Source: Echinostoma caproni (lineage: Eukaryota > Platyhelminthes > Trematoda > Plagiorchiida > Echinostomatidae). Taken from it: a stretch of DNA of 16,847 bases. A program made the translations under genes and the position numbers. The notes below the pieces were generated by a model that had not been told where the DNA came from, searched no databases, and saw only the letters and a program-made list of their open reading frames with translations. Of the stretch, positions 16,565-16,847 are shown piece after piece. The stretch is from NCBI GenBank assembly GCA_900618425.1, contig UZAN01050117.1, positions 3,571-20,417 on the forward strand, in the 5' to 3' direction. Position 1 is the stretch's first letter, and every line of letters starts with the position of its first letter.

Positions 16565-16847
16565 GGGAAATCAGGTCCATGGTAGTCCGACTGATTGTGT
16601 AAGGAACTTTGGTGCACACAGGACTGGGTTACGTAACTTGATTAGCGTCACTGCGCTAAACGCCAAAATCCTGGGATTCAGATTACGTAATAACGGCGTG
16701 AATGACATTTGTGGGTCAGCGATGTGTCCAGTTGCCATGAGATGTTTTACGATGGATGACCCTGGATTTATCTTATCGGTTTGACCTCTGAGACTTTGTT
16801 GCGTCATCGATTGTACCAACCATTTGGGAATGTGTTCAGACATCCGT
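16565..16847 (-). mobile_element. Penelope-like element, GIY-YIG endonuclease C-terminus (runs off the window)
   Basis: The minus strand from the window end reads RMSEHIPKWL, SSIVKHLMATGHIADPQMSF, NPRILAFSAVTLIKL, and then PVLCAPKFLTQSVGLPW, with a stop at 16571-16573. This is the C-terminal half of the GIY-YIG nuclease region of Penelope-like elements: the 'R--EH' helix, the 'SSI--HL--TGH--D' block with its conserved His, and the terminal 'LC--K---Q---LPW'. The visible part is open in one frame, unlike the plus-strand relic near 5600-6084, which has the same block order. The catalytic GIY/YIG strands and the reverse transcriptase, if present, lie beyond position 16847. Confidence 0.78.

Overview
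The window is animal nuclear DNA, most likely from a digenean trematode (liver-fluke type). It holds intron-split coding sequence, several non-LTR retrotransposon relics, a Ty3/gypsy relic with a CHCC-type Gag zinc finger as known in the CsRn1 group, and Penelope-like GIY-YIG fragments. The phylum is inferred from this mixture and from splice-bounded exons. No bacterial genes or operons are present. Single unresolved bases occur at 2140, 3539 and 9882, and a pair at 5360-5361.

The only host gene I can support is a minus-strand DEAD-box RNA helicase of the DDX31/Dbp7 type. Three consecutive internal exons are visible at 9490-9071, 4126-3864 and 1011-809. They carry helicase motifs I, Ia, Ib, II (DEAD) and III and the linker into the second RecA domain. 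All three have AG/GT borders and their phases match exactly. The introns are about 4.9 kb and 2.9 kb. The N-terminal exons and the second RecA domain were not recognised and are probably outside the window or too divergent to see.

Almost everything else is decayed mobile DNA. From left to right: a jockey/CR1-like LINE 3' end (+, 1-671); an RTE-like LINE 3' end (-, about 1178-1650); four copies of a tRNA-derived SINE (about 2778-3000 -, 3414-3700 +, 5127-5407 -, 8128-8307 +); a LINE reverse-transcriptase scrap (-, 4600-4829); a Penelope-like C-terminus (+, about 5600-6084); two copies of one LINE family in opposite orientation (6962-8060 - and about 8430-8750 +); a second RTE-like fragment (-, about 10400-10560); a gypsy RNase H/integrase relic (+, 12018-12589) cut by a CR1-like LINE (+, 12589 to about 13780); a gypsy gag-protease relic (+, 14698-15985); and a second Penelope-like C-terminus (-, about 16565-16847, running off the end).

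The most interesting relationship is that the SINE 3' tail matches the 3' end of the RTE-like LINE, including a short CACAC/GTGTG hairpin followed by TAATAAAA. This suggests a LINE-SINE partnership. The elements do not form a pathway; together they are a record of repeated insertion into introns and upstream sequence of one helicase gene.
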